Of a stretch of DNA of 64,000 nt, positions 1 through 9,258 are shown in pieces. Origin of the DNA: Bacteroidota bacterium (lineage in GTDB: Bacteria; Bacteroidota; Bacteroidia; Flavobacteriales; Crocinitomicaceae). Made by a program: the position numbers and the translations under genes. The DNA lies in NCBI GenBank assembly GCA_029558435.1, contig JAKQEZ010000537.1, positions 1-64,000 on the forward strand, given 5' to 3'. Under the pieces are notes generated by a model. That model was given only the letters and a program-made list of their open reading frames with translations, did no database searches and was not told the origin of the DNA. Position 1 is the first letter of the stretch. Every line of letters begins with the position of its first letter.

Positions 1-1
1 T

Positions 2-133
2 ATTACAGAAGAACGAATTCAAGAGATACAACAAAAAATTAATAACAGACCTCGTAAACGATTTAACTATGAAAATCCTATATTTGTAATGGAAAAATTA
101 TTGTTTAACTCAGAAGTTGCATTTGTGACTTGA
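2..133 (+). CDS. IS30-family transposase, C-terminal fragment (5' end outside window)
   Basis: An open frame enters from the left edge and ends at TGA 131-133, giving 43 residues. It contains the INNRPRKRFNYENP stretch typical of the end of IS30-family integrase-type transposases (usually NNRPRK-LG/Y-TP), followed by a short tail ending VAFVT. The catalytic DDE residues would lie upstream, outside the window, so activity cannot be judged. No inverted-repeat end could be assigned between here and the terminator at 179-207. Its presence indicates an insertion sequence at the window boundary. Confidence 0.75.
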   Translation: MTEERIQEIQQKINNRPRKRFNYENPIFVMEKLLFNSEVAFVT

Positions 134-178
134 ATTCAGCTTTAATTAAAAAATTATAATCAAAAATAATAAAAAAAT

Positions 179-207
179 AAAAGGTTGCCAAATTCTGACA
201 ACCTTTT
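179..207 (-). terminator. Rho-independent terminator of the transketolase operon
   Basis: A perfect 9-bp stem (AAAAGGTTG with CAACCTTTT, 179-187/199-207) is followed on the minus strand by a T-rich tract (complement of 165-180). It lies 20 bp past the stop of the transketolase C-terminal subunit. Confidence 0.85.
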
Positions 208-226
208 ACTATTCGGTTTGAATTTT

Positions 227-1180
227 TTATTTTCTTTTAATTACTTTCAAAGCTGCTGCAACAACATCTGGTGTATCGATGTGGTATTTTGCCATCAATT
301 CATCTGGTGTTCCAGATTCTCCAAAAGTATCGTTTACCGCTACGTATTCTTGAGGTGTTGGTGTTGTTCTTGCCAATAATTGTGCAATAGAATCGCCCAA
401 TCCTCCGTGATACATGTGTTCTTCTGCTGTAACCACGCATTTTGTTTTAGCAATTGACTTCAACACAGCTGCTTCATCCAATGGTTTGATGGTGTGCATG
501 TTGATAACCTCAGCAGAAATCCCTTGTTTTTCTAATTCTATTGCTGCTTCAATTGATTTCCAAACCAAGTGACCACAAGCAATGATGGTTACATCCGTTC
601 CTTCAATAATAGTATCGGCCTTTCCGATAACAAATTCAGCGTCTTCTTTAACAAAAATAGGCACACTTGGGCGACCAAAACGCAAGTAAACCGGACCATC
701 GTGTTTTGCACAAGCAATGGTTGCTTGTTTTGTTTGATTGAAGTCTGCAGGAACAATTACCGTCATGTGAGGCAACATTTTCATCATCCCAATGTCTTCC
801 AAAATTTGGTGAGTTGCACCGTCTTCACCCAATGTTAAACCTGCATGCGATGCTGCAATTTTTACGTTTTTGTTAGAATAAGCAACCGATTGACGAATTT
901 GGTCGTACACACGTCCAGTTGAGAAATTGGCAAACGTTCCAGTAAATGGAATTTTTCCACCGATGGTCATACCAGCTGCAATGCTAATCATGTTTGCTTC
1001 GGCAATACCGACTTGGAAAAAACGTTCTGGACATTCTTTTTGAAAAGCATCCATTTTTAACGAACCTGTTAAGTCGGCGCACAATGCAACAACATCTGGG
1101 TTGGTTCTACCTAATTCTAAAAGACCTTCTCCAAAACCAGAACGGGTATCTTTTTTTCCCTTAACTTCAATTTCAATCAT
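227..1180 (-). CDS. tkt: Transketolase, C-terminal subunit (PYR and C domains)
   Basis: This 317-residue protein corresponds to the second half of transketolase: the pyrimidine-binding domain and the C-terminal domain. The segment VGIAEANM near residues 58-64 holds the conserved glutamate (about E61) that activates the thiamine diphosphate cofactor. With the N-terminal subunit at 2544-3386 it would form the cytosolic enzyme moving two-carbon ketol units in the non-oxidative pentose phosphate pathway. Split transketolases are a normal family architecture, so this is not a frameshift. It is the last gene of a three-gene minus-strand operon, only 3 bp after the vWA gene, and ends at a strong terminator. 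Confidence 0.93.
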   Translation of the reverse strand: MIEIEVKGKKDTRSGFGEGLLELGRTNPDVVALCADLTGSLKMDAFQKECPERFFQVGIAEANMISIAAGMTIGGKIPFTGTFANFSTGRVYDQIRQSVAYSNKNVKIAASHAGLTLGEDGATHQILEDIGMMKMLPHMTVIVPADFNQTKQATIACAKHDGPVYLRFGRPSVPIFVKEDAEFVIGKADTIIEGTDVTIIACGHLVWKSIEAAIELEKQGISAEVINMHTIKPLDEAAVLKSIAKTKCVVTAEEHMYHGGLGDSIAQLLARTTPTPQEYVAVNDTFGESGTPDELMAKYHIDTPDVVAAALKVIKRK

Positions 1181-1183
1181 TGC

Positions 1184-2539
1184 TTAAAAATTTAATGAGG
1201 TTATTTTATTTGAGTAAATTCTAAATTCTTTTTCTGTTGTGTAAAGCGTGCTTTTAATTTTTTTGCTACGATACACTACTTTATAGTTTCCAGGTTGTAA
1301 ATAGTAGGTTCCTTGAGTTGGTTTATCGTCCAAGTTACACACCCATGTATAAGTTCCATCACCGTTAACTGTAAACACTTGACCTGTAATTGGGCTTGTA
1401 GCTTTGTATGAAAATGTTCCAGGCGCTACAATATCCACCTTGGTAACACTGCTTTGGGTTACCTCAACTGTGGCGTAAGTGCGTGGCAAGGTGAGGATTT
1501 CCAAATCATAGGTTCCAATTAAATATTTATCCGTTTCATCTACTTGTTGCACATTGATGGTTGCAGGATTTCCTTTGAGCATCACACGGGTTGGAATAAC
1601 ATATTGGCGATTGCCTAACACCACTTTTGTTTGGATGTAACCTTGCGGAACATCGGCAATAATGGTATTGTGTGTATGCTTTTTAAGGTGAATGCCTTTA
1701 ACCTCGCGCTTTGGAAGTGTATTGACAACCATATCGTAGTCGATTGCAGGATCCATCACAAGTGTATCTGGCAATCCCGAGCGATTCAAAGTATGGGTAA
1801 ACGTGTATTTCAATTCTTTCGTACCTGCCTTGTATAAAAACAACGTAACATCCGTTTCTTTAGGTTCCTTGTTGATATTATTCAAATTGATTTGAACAGT
1901 GGTATTCACCAATGCTTTGTTGACCACATTTTGCAATACTTTTTCAAAACTTTCGGGTGTTTCAGCATCGGCATATTCTCCTATGCAACGGAATTTTTCC
2001 AAATACGATAAATCCATTCCCACACCAATAACAAACGGTTTTACGTTAACACCTTTATCGTGCAATTTTTTAGCAATAATACACGGATCGTTATCACAAG
2101 CCTCTAAACCATCAGTAATTAAAATAATCACGTTTCTGGAATTAGCATCTGGAAAATCTCCAGCAGCTGCTTCCAACGAACGGGCAATGGGCGTTGTGCC
2201 TTTTGCTTGAATGGTTTTTATACGATTGATGATGCGGTCGTGGTTGTTCACTCCAAATGGAATTTCCAATTTGGTATCGTCACAATCTTGATAAGTTGCT
2301 GTAACTTCAGATTGATGACCATAAACCCGCAAAGCAACTTCAAGGTTGCCTACACCTTGCAAATCCATAACCGACTTGGATAAAATACGTTTAGCAGCAG
2401 CAAAACGTGTTTCTTTTCCGTCCCACAAGGCGTTCATACTGTTAGAGGCATCCAAAATAAAAAGTATGCGCGTCAAACGCTCCTGTCCAAAAGTTAATGA
2501 ACTAAATAATAAAAATAGTATAAGGCAACTTATTCGCAT
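1184..2539 (-). CDS. Secreted von Willebrand factor A domain protein
   Basis: This 451-residue protein starts with a signal peptide (about residues 1-19, ending LTFGQ) and is therefore probably periplasmic or surface-exposed. A vWA domain follows (about 22-210) with an intact MIDAS metal site: DASNS, the TPIARSL threonine and LITDG. The remaining 240 residues look like beta-rich modules of unknown type. The gene lies between the two transketolase subunits, with gaps of 4 and 3 bp, so the three are almost certainly one transcript. Why an exported adhesion-like protein is co-transcribed with a cytosolic enzyme is unclear. The ligand is unknown. Confidence 0.85.
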   Translation of the reverse strand: MRISCLILFLLFSSLTFGQERLTRILFILDASNSMNALWDGKETRFAAAKRILSKSVMDLQGVGNLEVALRVYGHQSEVTATYQDCDDTKLEIPFGVNNHDRIINRIKTIQAKGTTPIARSLEAAAGDFPDANSRNVIILITDGLEACDNDPCIIAKKLHDKGVNVKPFVIGVGMDLSYLEKFRCIGEYADAETPESFEKVLQNVVNKALVNTTVQINLNNINKEPKETDVTLFLYKAGTKELKYTFTHTLNRSGLPDTLVMDPAIDYDMVVNTLPKREVKGIHLKKHTHNTIIADVPQGYIQTKVVLGNRQYVIPTRVMLKGNPATINVQQVDETDKYLIGTYDLEILTLPRTYATVEVTQSSVTKVDIVAPGTFSYKATSPITGQVFTVNGDGTYTWVCNLDDKPTQGTYYLQPGNYKVVYRSKKIKSTLYTTEKEFRIYSNKITSLNF

Positions 2540-2543
2540 CGAT

Positions 2544-3386
2544 TTAATAATCTCCGATGGTCTCTTCCAATTGATTCAATGCTTTTTCCAATTGTTCCGC
2601 ATTGGGAGCAGAACCGTGCCATTTGTGAGTTCCCATCATGTAATCAACCCCTTGACCCATTTCGGTTTTCATCAAAATAACAATTGGTTTACCTTGCCCT
2701 GTTTTTGCTTTTGCTTGTGCCAATGTTGAACGCATATCGTCAAAATTATGACCATCCATTTCCAAGACTTCCCATCCAAAAGCTTGCCATTTTCCTTTTA
2801 GGTCGCCCAAGCTAACTACATCCTCGCAATCGCCATCAATTTGACGACCGTTGTAGTCAACCGTTGCAATTAAATTATCCACTTTTTTAGCGGCTGCATA
2901 CATTGCTGCTTCCCAAATTTGACCTTCTTGCAATTCACCATCTCCGTGTAAACTATAAACCAAACAAGGATCGTTGTTTAATTTTTTCACTTGCGCTGTT
3001 CCGATAGCATTAGACAAACCTTGTCCCAAAGAACCAGAGGCCATGCGAATTCCTTCCAATCCTTTTTCTGTAGAAGGGTGTCCTTGCAAACGGGATGAAA
3101 TTTTACGAAATGTATTCAATTCATTTACTGGAAAATAACCTGCTCTTGCCAAAACGCTGTACCAAACCGGACTAATATGCCCATTTGACAAGAAGAATAC
3201 ATCTTCATTTTTTCCATCCATTGTGAAGTTTTTAGGATCTTGTTTCATCACTTCAAAATACATCAATGTGAAAAAATCGGCACAACCCAATGAACCTCCT
3301 GGGTGTCCAGAGCTTACTGCTGCTACCATTCTAACGATGTCTCTTCTAACTTGCGATGCAATTCTTTTTAATTCGGTATTTTCCAT
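2544..3386 (-). CDS. tkt: Transketolase, N-terminal (PP, thiamine diphosphate-binding) subunit
   Basis: This 280-residue protein is the first half of transketolase. The thiamine diphosphate/metal motif is visible as GDGELQEG at about 148-155, closing with VDYNG at about 176-180, the usual GDG to N spacing. The N-terminal SSGHPGGSLG and the later GTHKWHGSAP segments match the family. It pairs with the C-terminal subunit at 227-1180 to form the active enzyme. It is the first gene of the operon, with a TAnnTTTG element just upstream at 3403-3410. The ATG at 3386 begins MENTELKRIA, a normal family N-terminus. Confidence 0.93.
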   Translation of the reverse strand: MENTELKRIASQVRRDIVRMVAAVSSGHPGGSLGCADFFTLMYFEVMKQDPKNFTMDGKNEDVFFLSNGHISPVWYSVLARAGYFPVNELNTFRKISSRLQGHPSTEKGLEGIRMASGSLGQGLSNAIGTAQVKKLNNDPCLVYSLHGDGELQEGQIWEAAMYAAAKKVDNLIATVDYNGRQIDGDCEDVVSLGDLKGKWQAFGWEVLEMDGHNFDDMRSTLAQAKAKTGQGKPIVILMKTEMGQGVDYMMGTHKWHGSAPNAEQLEKALNQLEETIGDY

Positions 3387-3401
3387 TCTTGTAAAATTTA
3401 T

Positions 3402-3410
3402 GCAAAATTA
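3402..3410 (-). promoter_or_regulatory. Putative -7 element for the transketolase operon
   Basis: The minus strand reads TAATTTTGC, matching the Bacteroidota -7 consensus TAnnTTTG, 16 bp before the start codon. No clear -33 TTTG was found at the expected distance. Confidence 0.45.
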
Positions 3411-3493
3411 CATTTTTTTAGGCGATTTTTTAAGAATACTAAAACGAGTTTTCAACGGATGTTAATTTCAACCAAAAATAAAGGAAAAAAAAA

Positions 3494-3517
3494 GCCCCGT
3501 TCAAAAATGAACGAGGC
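3494..3517 (-). terminator. Rho-independent terminator after the M28 peptidase gene
   Basis: The stem GCCCCGTTC/GAACGAGGC (one mismatch, 6-nt loop) is followed on the minus strand by nine T residues (complement of 3485-3493). It separates the M28 peptidase gene from the transketolase operon. Confidence 0.88.
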
Positions 3518-3553
3518 CCTTTTATGAACACTACTTTATTTATATATGTTTAC

Positions 3554-5770
3554 CTAAAACGCAGCTTTTAATTTAACTTCTTTACCTTGACGAATTACGG
3601 TTAATTCACGTTCGTCACCAGCTTGAAGTTTGGATAAACATTCCATGTATCCATACACATCTTTGATTGTACAATCTCCGATTGCAATTAGAATGTCACC
3701 CGCTACAACACCAGCATTTGCTGCTGCTTTTCCATCTACAACACCGTCAATATGCAAGCCATCTCCGTGGTCGGTATAATCTGGCATCACACCCAACGTA
3801 ACTTTGTATTTTGGCGTTCTTTTACCTGTTTCTACCTTTGTTTTTGTAAATGTCATTTGTCCTTTTTCTGCAATTTGGTTGGCAACTCTTGCTGCAAATC
3901 CTGTAATTGCACGCAAACCATAATAGTTAATTTTTTCTTCATCATCACTTGGTTTGTGGTAATCCATGTGTGTACCTGTAAAGAAGAACAACACTGGAAT
4001 GTCTTTCAAATAAAACGAAGTATGGTCAGATGGTCCAACGCCAGTAGAATCAATTGTAATGGTAAATCCAGCAGGTTTTGTTTTATCAATGATTGGTCCG
4101 AAATCTGGACTTGAACCTACTCCACCAATAACCAATGCTTTGTCTTTGCTCAAACGTCCAATCATATCCATGTTAATCATTGTCAACACATTTGGAAATT
4201 TGCTTTTCAACGATTCTGCCATGTGTTTAGAACCAATCAACCCATCTTCTTCACCTGAAAAGAATGCAAACACATAGTTTACTTTTTCTTTTGTACTGTT
4301 GGTTGCATACATTCTTGCTAATTCTAACAACGCCGCTGTACCAGAAGCATTGTCATCTGCACCATTGTGAATTTCACCTTCTGAATTCACTTTTGTAGAA
4401 TGGTGGTGTTCGTTTCTACCTAAGTGGTCATAATGTGCACCAATTACAATCGTATTTTTAGCACCATTATCCAAAACTCCAATCACATTTGTTCCGTGCC
4501 AATCTTTTGTGCTTGCACTATCGTGTGGATTTAAACGAACCTTGTAGTTGAATTTTTGCAAATAGCTTTTTCCTTCATACGGTTTTAAACCATATTTTTT
4601 CAATTCAGAAGAAATGTATTTAGCTGCTTTTTGTTCTCCTTTTGAGCCTGTTAAACGTCCTTCCATTTTGTCAGAAGCCAATGTAGAAACGTGTTTTTTC
4701 AATTGTTTATCTTGCACAACTTCAGCAGCATCTGTTTCTACCCAATCAGCAATGTAAACATTTGTTTCTTTTGGTTTATCTGGAATTCTATTACTTGCAT
4801 ACACCAATTTTTTTCCATCTGGTGAGAACATTGGAAAAGCATTGAAATTACTTTCAAATGTAATTTGACGTAGGTTTGTTCCATCAGCATCGATCATAAA
4901 CAATTGGAAATCGTAACCGTGCACAGAATGGTGGTTGGATGAAAAAATGATGCTTTTATCAGATGGGTGAAAATAAGGCGACCAGTTAGCTTTTCCTAAA
5001 TTAGTAACTTGTTTTAAATCAGTTCCGTCTACGTTAACTGTATAAATTTCCATGTTCGTTGGAGCAACTAAACCTTGGCTCAACAAATCTTTGTATTCTT
5101 TAATTTCTTCTTCTGTTTTTGGGCGCGAAGAACGGAATACTAATTTTTTGCTATCGTGAGAGAAAAAAGCCCCTCCGTCATAACCCAATCCAAATGTGAT
5201 TTGTTTTACGTTTGAACCATCCAAGTCCATTGTGTAAATTTCCAAATCACCAGAACGCATACTTGTAAATGCTATTTTTTTACCATCTGGAGATAAAACA
5301 GCTTCTGCATCATAACCTGGTGTGTTGGTTAATTGGTTGACAATTTTACCATTCAAATCTGCTACATAAATGTCAAATTCAGGGAAAATTGGCCATAAAT
5401 ACTTACCGTTTGCCTTTGGTGGAGCTGGACATGCGTGTCCCCCTTCGTGTGTTGAGGCATACAAAATATGTTTGCCATCTGGCATGAAGAAAGAGCAAGT
5501 TGTTCTACCTGTACCAGTTGAAATTAATTTTAAATCTTTAAATGTCGGATTTTGAATACTTAAGTCCAATTCATAAATCTGATCGCATTCTACTCCTTCT
5601 TTTGGATTGGTAACTTGCATGGTTAATTTTGTTCCATCCGGACTAAAATAAGCCTCTGCATTATCTCCTCCATTGGTTAATTGACGTAGGTTTTTGATAT
5701 TAACTTCTTGGGCAAAACTAACACTTCCCAAAAATGCAACTACTGAAAATGCACTTACAACTTTCTTCAT
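3554..5770 (-). CDS. Secreted M28 family metallopeptidase with N-terminal beta-propeller and C-terminal PDZ domain
   Basis: This 738-residue protein has a signal peptide (about 1-20, ending SFAQ). A TolB/PD40-type propeller follows (about 25-345), with repeated SPDGTKL/SPDGKKI blades. The M28 aminopeptidase domain spans about 355-630 with a complete two-zinc site: H446 (GAHYDHLG), D472 (GADDNASG), E507/E508 (SGEE), D535 (NMDMIG) and H605 (DYHKPSDD). A PDZ-like domain (about 660-738) closes the protein. It is probably an exported aminopeptidase; the propeller may restrict substrate access or bind the envelope. It is monocistronic, with its own promoter and terminator. Confidence 0.92.
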   Translation of the reverse strand: MKKVVSAFSVVAFLGSVSFAQEVNIKNLRQLTNGGDNAEAYFSPDGTKLTMQVTNPKEGVECDQIYELDLSIQNPTFKDLKLISTGTGRTTCSFFMPDGKHILYASTHEGGHACPAPPKANGKYLWPIFPEFDIYVADLNGKIVNQLTNTPGYDAEAVLSPDGKKIAFTSMRSGDLEIYTMDLDGSNVKQITFGLGYDGGAFFSHDSKKLVFRSSRPKTEEEIKEYKDLLSQGLVAPTNMEIYTVNVDGTDLKQVTNLGKANWSPYFHPSDKSIIFSSNHHSVHGYDFQLFMIDADGTNLRQITFESNFNAFPMFSPDGKKLVYASNRIPDKPKETNVYIADWVETDAAEVVQDKQLKKHVSTLASDKMEGRLTGSKGEQKAAKYISSELKKYGLKPYEGKSYLQKFNYKVRLNPHDSASTKDWHGTNVIGVLDNGAKNTIVIGAHYDHLGRNEHHHSTKVNSEGEIHNGADDNASGTAALLELARMYATNSTKEKVNYVFAFFSGEEDGLIGSKHMAESLKSKFPNVLTMINMDMIGRLSKDKALVIGGVGSSPDFGPIIDKTKPAGFTITIDSTGVGPSDHTSFYLKDIPVLFFFTGTHMDYHKPSDDEEKINYYGLRAITGFAARVANQIAEKGQMTFTKTKVETGKRTPKYKVTLGVMPDYTDHGDGLHIDGVVDGKAAANAGVVAGDILIAIGDCTIKDVYGYMECLSKLQAGDERELTVIRQGKEVKLKAAF

Positions 5771-5798
5771 TTCTGTTTGATTATAAATTAAAGTGCGA

Positions 5799-5806
5799 CA
5801 AAAGTA
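5799..5806 (-). promoter_or_regulatory. Putative -7 element for the M28 peptidase gene
   Basis: The minus strand reads TACTTTTG, an exact TAnnTTTG match, 28 bp before the ATG. A T-rich TTTT lies near the expected -33 position rather than a full TTTG. Confidence 0.55.
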
Positions 5807-5940
5807 GATAGAACAAATTGGAGAAAAGTCATAAGATTGTCATAAAAGTGAATTTTATCCTATTTTGTTTATTTTTTGGAGATTTCTTGTTTCTCTGTAA
5901 ATTCTAAAAGCATCTCGTGCATAAATTCGATATTTAACCG

Positions 5941-5948
5941 TAACTTTG
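5941..5948 (+). promoter_or_regulatory. Putative -7 element for the mevalonate/isoprenoid operon
   Basis: TAACTTTG matches TAnnTTTG and lies 33 bp before the ATG at 5982. Upstream in-frame TTG codons fall inside this element, which argues against an earlier translation start. Confidence 0.5.
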
Positions 5949-5981
5949 TGTTTTGCTTTTTTATTACATAGTATTGTTGTC

Positions 5982-7001
5982 ATGACCGAAACGAATTACA
6001 AGCAAACAGAATCACGCAAAGACCATCATTTGGAGTTGGCGCTATCTTCTCAAAATGAATTGGTTGATTCCCGTTTTTTTTATGAACCTTTATTGGCTGC
6101 TCACCCTTCTGATTCGGAAGAATGGCCGGTTAAAATAGGTTCTAAAGTAATGCGTTTTCCAATTTGGATTTCAAGCATGACAGGGGGCACAGCAAAAACC
6201 AACGAAATCAACATGCGTTTAGCAAAAACAGCAGCCACATTTGGTTTGGGAATTGGTTTGGGTTCATCGCGCATTGCGTTGGAAAACGAAAAAAAGATTC
6301 AAGATTTTGACATTCGTCCAATTATTGGTCGCCAATTGCCATTTTACCTCAACTTTGGTATTGCTCAAATTGAAAAAATGTTGGAACAAAATTCGGTTGC
6401 TGCCCTAGAAGATTTGGTTGCAAAATTGGATGCCGACGGTATTTTTATTCATGTAAACCCGTTGCAAGAATGGATGCAACCCGAAGGTGATAGACTAAAA
6501 AAAACACCCATCGACACTATTCAACAATTTATGGCAACGTCTAAACTTGCAGTAATTGCAAAAGAAGTGGGGCAAGGTTTTGGTTACAACAGTATGAAAG
6601 CGTTGATGCAATTGCCATTAACAGCCATTGAGTTTGCTGCAAATGGTGGAACCAATTTTTCAAAATTAGAATTGTTGCGCAATACAACAAAAAGTCAGTT
6701 TTTAATGCCTTTTGTTCATGTGGGACAAACAGCAGAAGAAATGGTGGATATCAACAATCAACTTTTAGCCGAGCTCGGCAATAAAGCACAGTGCCAATCC
6801 GTTATCATCAGCGGTGGCATCAAGAGCTTTTTGGATGGCTATTATTTATTAAAAAAATCCAAAGCCAATGCGGTTTATGGGCAAGCTTCAGAGTTTTTAA
6901 AATACGCTCAAATTTCGCAAGAGGCACTTGATGAATTTACTAAAAATCAAGTGGAAGGGCTGCTATTGGCGCGCACATATTTAACACTAAAACAACAATA
7001 A
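5982..7001 (+). CDS. fni: Type 2 isopentenyl-diphosphate delta-isomerase (FMN-dependent)
   Basis: This protein of about 339 residues interconverts isopentenyl and dimethylallyl diphosphate using reduced FMN. Family signatures are MTGGTAKTNEINMRLA near the N-terminus, the HVNPLQEWMQPEGD substrate/metal region with the catalytic glutamine and glutamate, the glycine-rich ANGGTNFSKLE loop and a C-terminal SGGIKS phosphate loop. The frame is open upstream, but the ATG at 5982 (MTETNYKQTESRKDHH) gives the normal start, because earlier codons overlap the promoter. It is the first gene of a cluster with HMG-CoA reductase and a GHMP kinase, so it belongs to mevalonate-based isoprenoid synthesis. Confidence 0.92.
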   Translation: MTETNYKQTESRKDHHLELALSSQNELVDSRFFYEPLLAAHPSDSEEWPVKIGSKVMRFPIWISSMTGGTAKTNEINMRLAKTAATFGLGIGLGSSRIALENEKKIQDFDIRPIIGRQLPFYLNFGIAQIEKMLEQNSVAALEDLVAKLDADGIFIHVNPLQEWMQPEGDRLKKTPIDTIQQFMATSKLAVIAKEVGQGFGYNSMKALMQLPLTAIEFAANGGTNFSKLELLRNTTKSQFLMPFVHVGQTAEEMVDINNQLLAELGNKAQCQSVIISGGIKSFLDGYYLLKKSKANAVYGQASEFLKYAQISQEALDEFTKNQVEGLLLARTYLTLKQQ

Positions 7002-7004
7002 CAC

Positions 7005-8345
7005 ATGCATAAGGATCAACATTTTGTACCTGGTTTTTCAAAAAAAACACGCGATGAAAAATTGAACTACGTGGTGGATAATCACCTTAGCTCAAATGAG
7101 GCTTTAGAACTTTTAAAGAGTTTTCATCACCAAGATGCAAAAATTCAGAATTTATTGGAAGAATTTAGTGAAAACACCATCACCAATTTCCCGTTGCCGT
7201 TCAATATTTGTCCCAACGTGCTTATCAATGGCAAAAGCTACATGGTGCCAATGGTTGTGGAGGAAAGTTCGGTGGTGGCTGCGGCTTCTAATAGCGCTAA
7301 ATTTTGGTTCACGCGCGGAGGTTTTAAAACAGAAATCATTGGAACAGAAAAAATTGGTCAGGTTCATTTTTTGTGGAACGACGATGTGCAACTTTTAATC
7401 AATCGTTTTGAGGAGTTAAAAGAAGTGTTGAGAAAAGAATGTTTTGAAATTACCGAGAACATGATGAAACGTGGCGGTGGAATTTTAGACATTCAATTAA
7501 AAGATTTTAGTGCAGAAGAACCTGGATTGATGCAGTTGTATGCTTCTTTTGAAACAGTGGATTCAATGGGTGCCAACTTCATTAATTCTTGCTTGGAGCA
7601 ATTTGCTTCTACATTCAAAAAATGGCATGCCGCACAACCCGAATTTAAAAAGGATGGGTTGGAAATAATCATGTGTATTTTATCCAATTTAACGCCTAAC
7701 TGCCGTGTTCGTTGTACGGTTGAAACACCTATCAATGAGTTTGACAACATTGTACCGGGCATCAGCGGGAAAGAATTTGCTCGAAGATTTCGTTTGGGTG
7801 TACGCGTTGCCGAAGTAGATCCTCACCGTGCAACTACACACAACAAAGGAATCATGAACGGCGTTGATTCGGTAGTATTGGCTACAGGAAACGATTTTAG
7901 AGCTGTTGAAGCTTGCGCACATACATACGCTGCAAAAGACGGAAAATACACATCGCTTAGCCATGTGGAATTGAACGGAGATCTATTCCGTTTTGAAATG
8001 GAAATTCCATTTGCTTTGGGAGTTGTGGGTGGTTTAACTTCGTTACATCCGCTAGTAAAACTTAGTTTAGAGCTACTTGATAATCCCAATGCGAAAGAAT
8101 TAATGGCAATTGCTGCAACGATTGGTATGGCAAATAACTTCTCAGCAGTGAAAAACTTGGTAACGGTGGGCATTCAACAAGGTCACATGAAAATGCACTT
8201 ATTGAACATCATCAAACAGTTGAACATTGAAGAGGTGCACAGGAATGCTATTGTTGAACATTTTAAAGACAAAGTGGTTTCTGTTTCTGCTGTTCGTAAT
8301 TTAGCCGAAAAATGGAATTTAATTCCAGCCGAAAAAGTTAAATAA
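7005..8345 (+). CDS. mvaA: Hydroxymethylglutaryl-CoA reductase, class II type
   Basis: This 446-residue cytosolic enzyme interconverts HMG-CoA and mevalonate. The catalytic set of bacterial class II reductases is present: glutamate in VEESSVVAAAS (about 86-87), lysine in HNKGIMNG (about K281), aspartate in the ATGNDFRAVEA region (about D297), and histidine in QQGHMKMH (about H394). DSMGANFIN is a further signature. It starts 3 bp after the isomerase stop and is probably translationally linked to it. Although annotation systems often call this class degradative, the isoprenoid neighbours point to biosynthetic mevalonate production. Confidence 0.95.
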   Translation: MHKDQHFVPGFSKKTRDEKLNYVVDNHLSSNEALELLKSFHHQDAKIQNLLEEFSENTITNFPLPFNICPNVLINGKSYMVPMVVEESSVVAAASNSAKFWFTRGGFKTEIIGTEKIGQVHFLWNDDVQLLINRFEELKEVLRKECFEITENMMKRGGGILDIQLKDFSAEEPGLMQLYASFETVDSMGANFINSCLEQFASTFKKWHAAQPEFKKDGLEIIMCILSNLTPNCRVRCTVETPINEFDNIVPGISGKEFARRFRLGVRVAEVDPHRATTHNKGIMNGVDSVVLATGNDFRAVEACAHTYAAKDGKYTSLSHVELNGDLFRFEMEIPFALGVVGGLTSLHPLVKLSLELLDNPNAKELMAIAATIGMANNFSAVKNLVTVGIQQGHMKMHLLNIIKQLNIEEVHRNAIVEHFKDKVVSVSAVRNLAEKWNLIPAEKVK

Positions 8346-8358
8346 AGGCTTCATTGCA

Positions 8359-9258
8359 ATGGAAAAACAACAGTTCTCTGCCGCCGGAAAATTATTGTTC
8401 TTTGGTGAATATTTGGTTTTAAGAGGCTCAAAATGTTTGTCGTTTCCATTAAAATATCAGCAAACACTTACGGTTTCATCGCAACAACTCCCTGAAATTC
8501 ATTGGACTTGTTTCGACGAAAACGCTGTTTGTTGGCTCGATATACGTTTCTCTTCATCGTTGGAAATCATTCAAACTTCGGATGAGGAGAAAGCAAAAAT
8601 TGCACAACGTTTATTACAACTTATTTGCGAAAAAAATCCAACGTTAAAATGTGCTGGACTTAATCTAGAATTCAGTCTCAATTTTAACCGTATGTTTGGT
8701 TTTGGCACCAGTTCAACGCTGCTTTCTTTGCTTAGTCAATGGTCGGGAGTTGATGCTTATTATTTATTAGAACATTCTTTTGGAGGTTCGGGCTATGATT
8801 TGGCAACTGCCTTGTCTCGTCAGCCAATTGTGTACACCATGCGCGATAAAACCTTGCAAAACGTTCAATTATCACCTTCCATTTCCAATCAACTTATATT
8901 TGTTTACTTAGGAGCAAAACAAAGTAGTGCCAACGAAATAGCTAATTTTAAAAATAAAATTACAACTACAGCGCACATCAACGCAATGAATGCAATTGTT
9001 GAGCAAGCAACTGTTTGCACCACTATTGAAGAATGGGAAAAGTTAATGAATGCAAGCGAACAACTTTTAAGTACAATTTTAGCTATTGCCCCTATTCAAC
9101 AGCGTTTGTTTTCAGATTATCCACACTGTATCAAGTCGTTGGGGGCTTGGGGTGGCGATTTTATTATGGCAACATGCAGTAATAAATCGCAAGCAACCGC
9201 TTATTTTCGGGAAAAAGGGTACAACATCATTTATTGTTATGATGATTTGATTATTTGA
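8359..9258 (+). CDS. GHMP-family kinase, probably a mevalonate-pathway kinase
   Basis: This 299-residue protein carries GHMP kinase signatures: an N-terminal AAGKLLFFGEYLVLRG, the ATP loop as GFGTSS (114-119, where typical members have GLGSS), and a GGSGYDLAT motif (142-150) with a likely catalytic aspartate D147. The GSGYD form matches a Bacteroidota GHMP subfamily usually annotated only generally. Its position 13 bp after HMG-CoA reductase suggests mevalonate, phosphomevalonate or diphosphomevalonate metabolism; which step is not resolved from sequence. Its last 8 bp overlap the end of the converging DUF1573 gene. Confidence 0.85.
   Translation: MEKQQFSAAGKLLFFGEYLVLRGSKCLSFPLKYQQTLTVSSQQLPEIHWTCFDENAVCWLDIRFSSSLEIIQTSDEEKAKIAQRLLQLICEKNPTLKCAGLNLEFSLNFNRMFGFGTSSTLLSLLSQWSGVDAYYLLEHSFGGSGYDLATALSRQPIVYTMRDKTLQNVQLSPSISNQLIFVYLGAKQSSANEIANFKNKITTTAHINAMNAIVEQATVCTTIEEWEKLMNASEQLLSTILAIAPIQQRLFSDYPHCIKSLGAWGGDFIMATCSNKSQATAYFREKGYNIIYCYDDLII

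Noticed and set aside
227..3386. Transketolase broken by frameshift or insertion
   Set aside because: Each half is complete with its own start, stop and cofactor motifs, and split transketolase is a known natural form.
7493..8173. Open frames antisense to HMG-CoA reductase
   Set aside because: They are shadows of a strongly supported enzyme gene and show no recognisable protein features.
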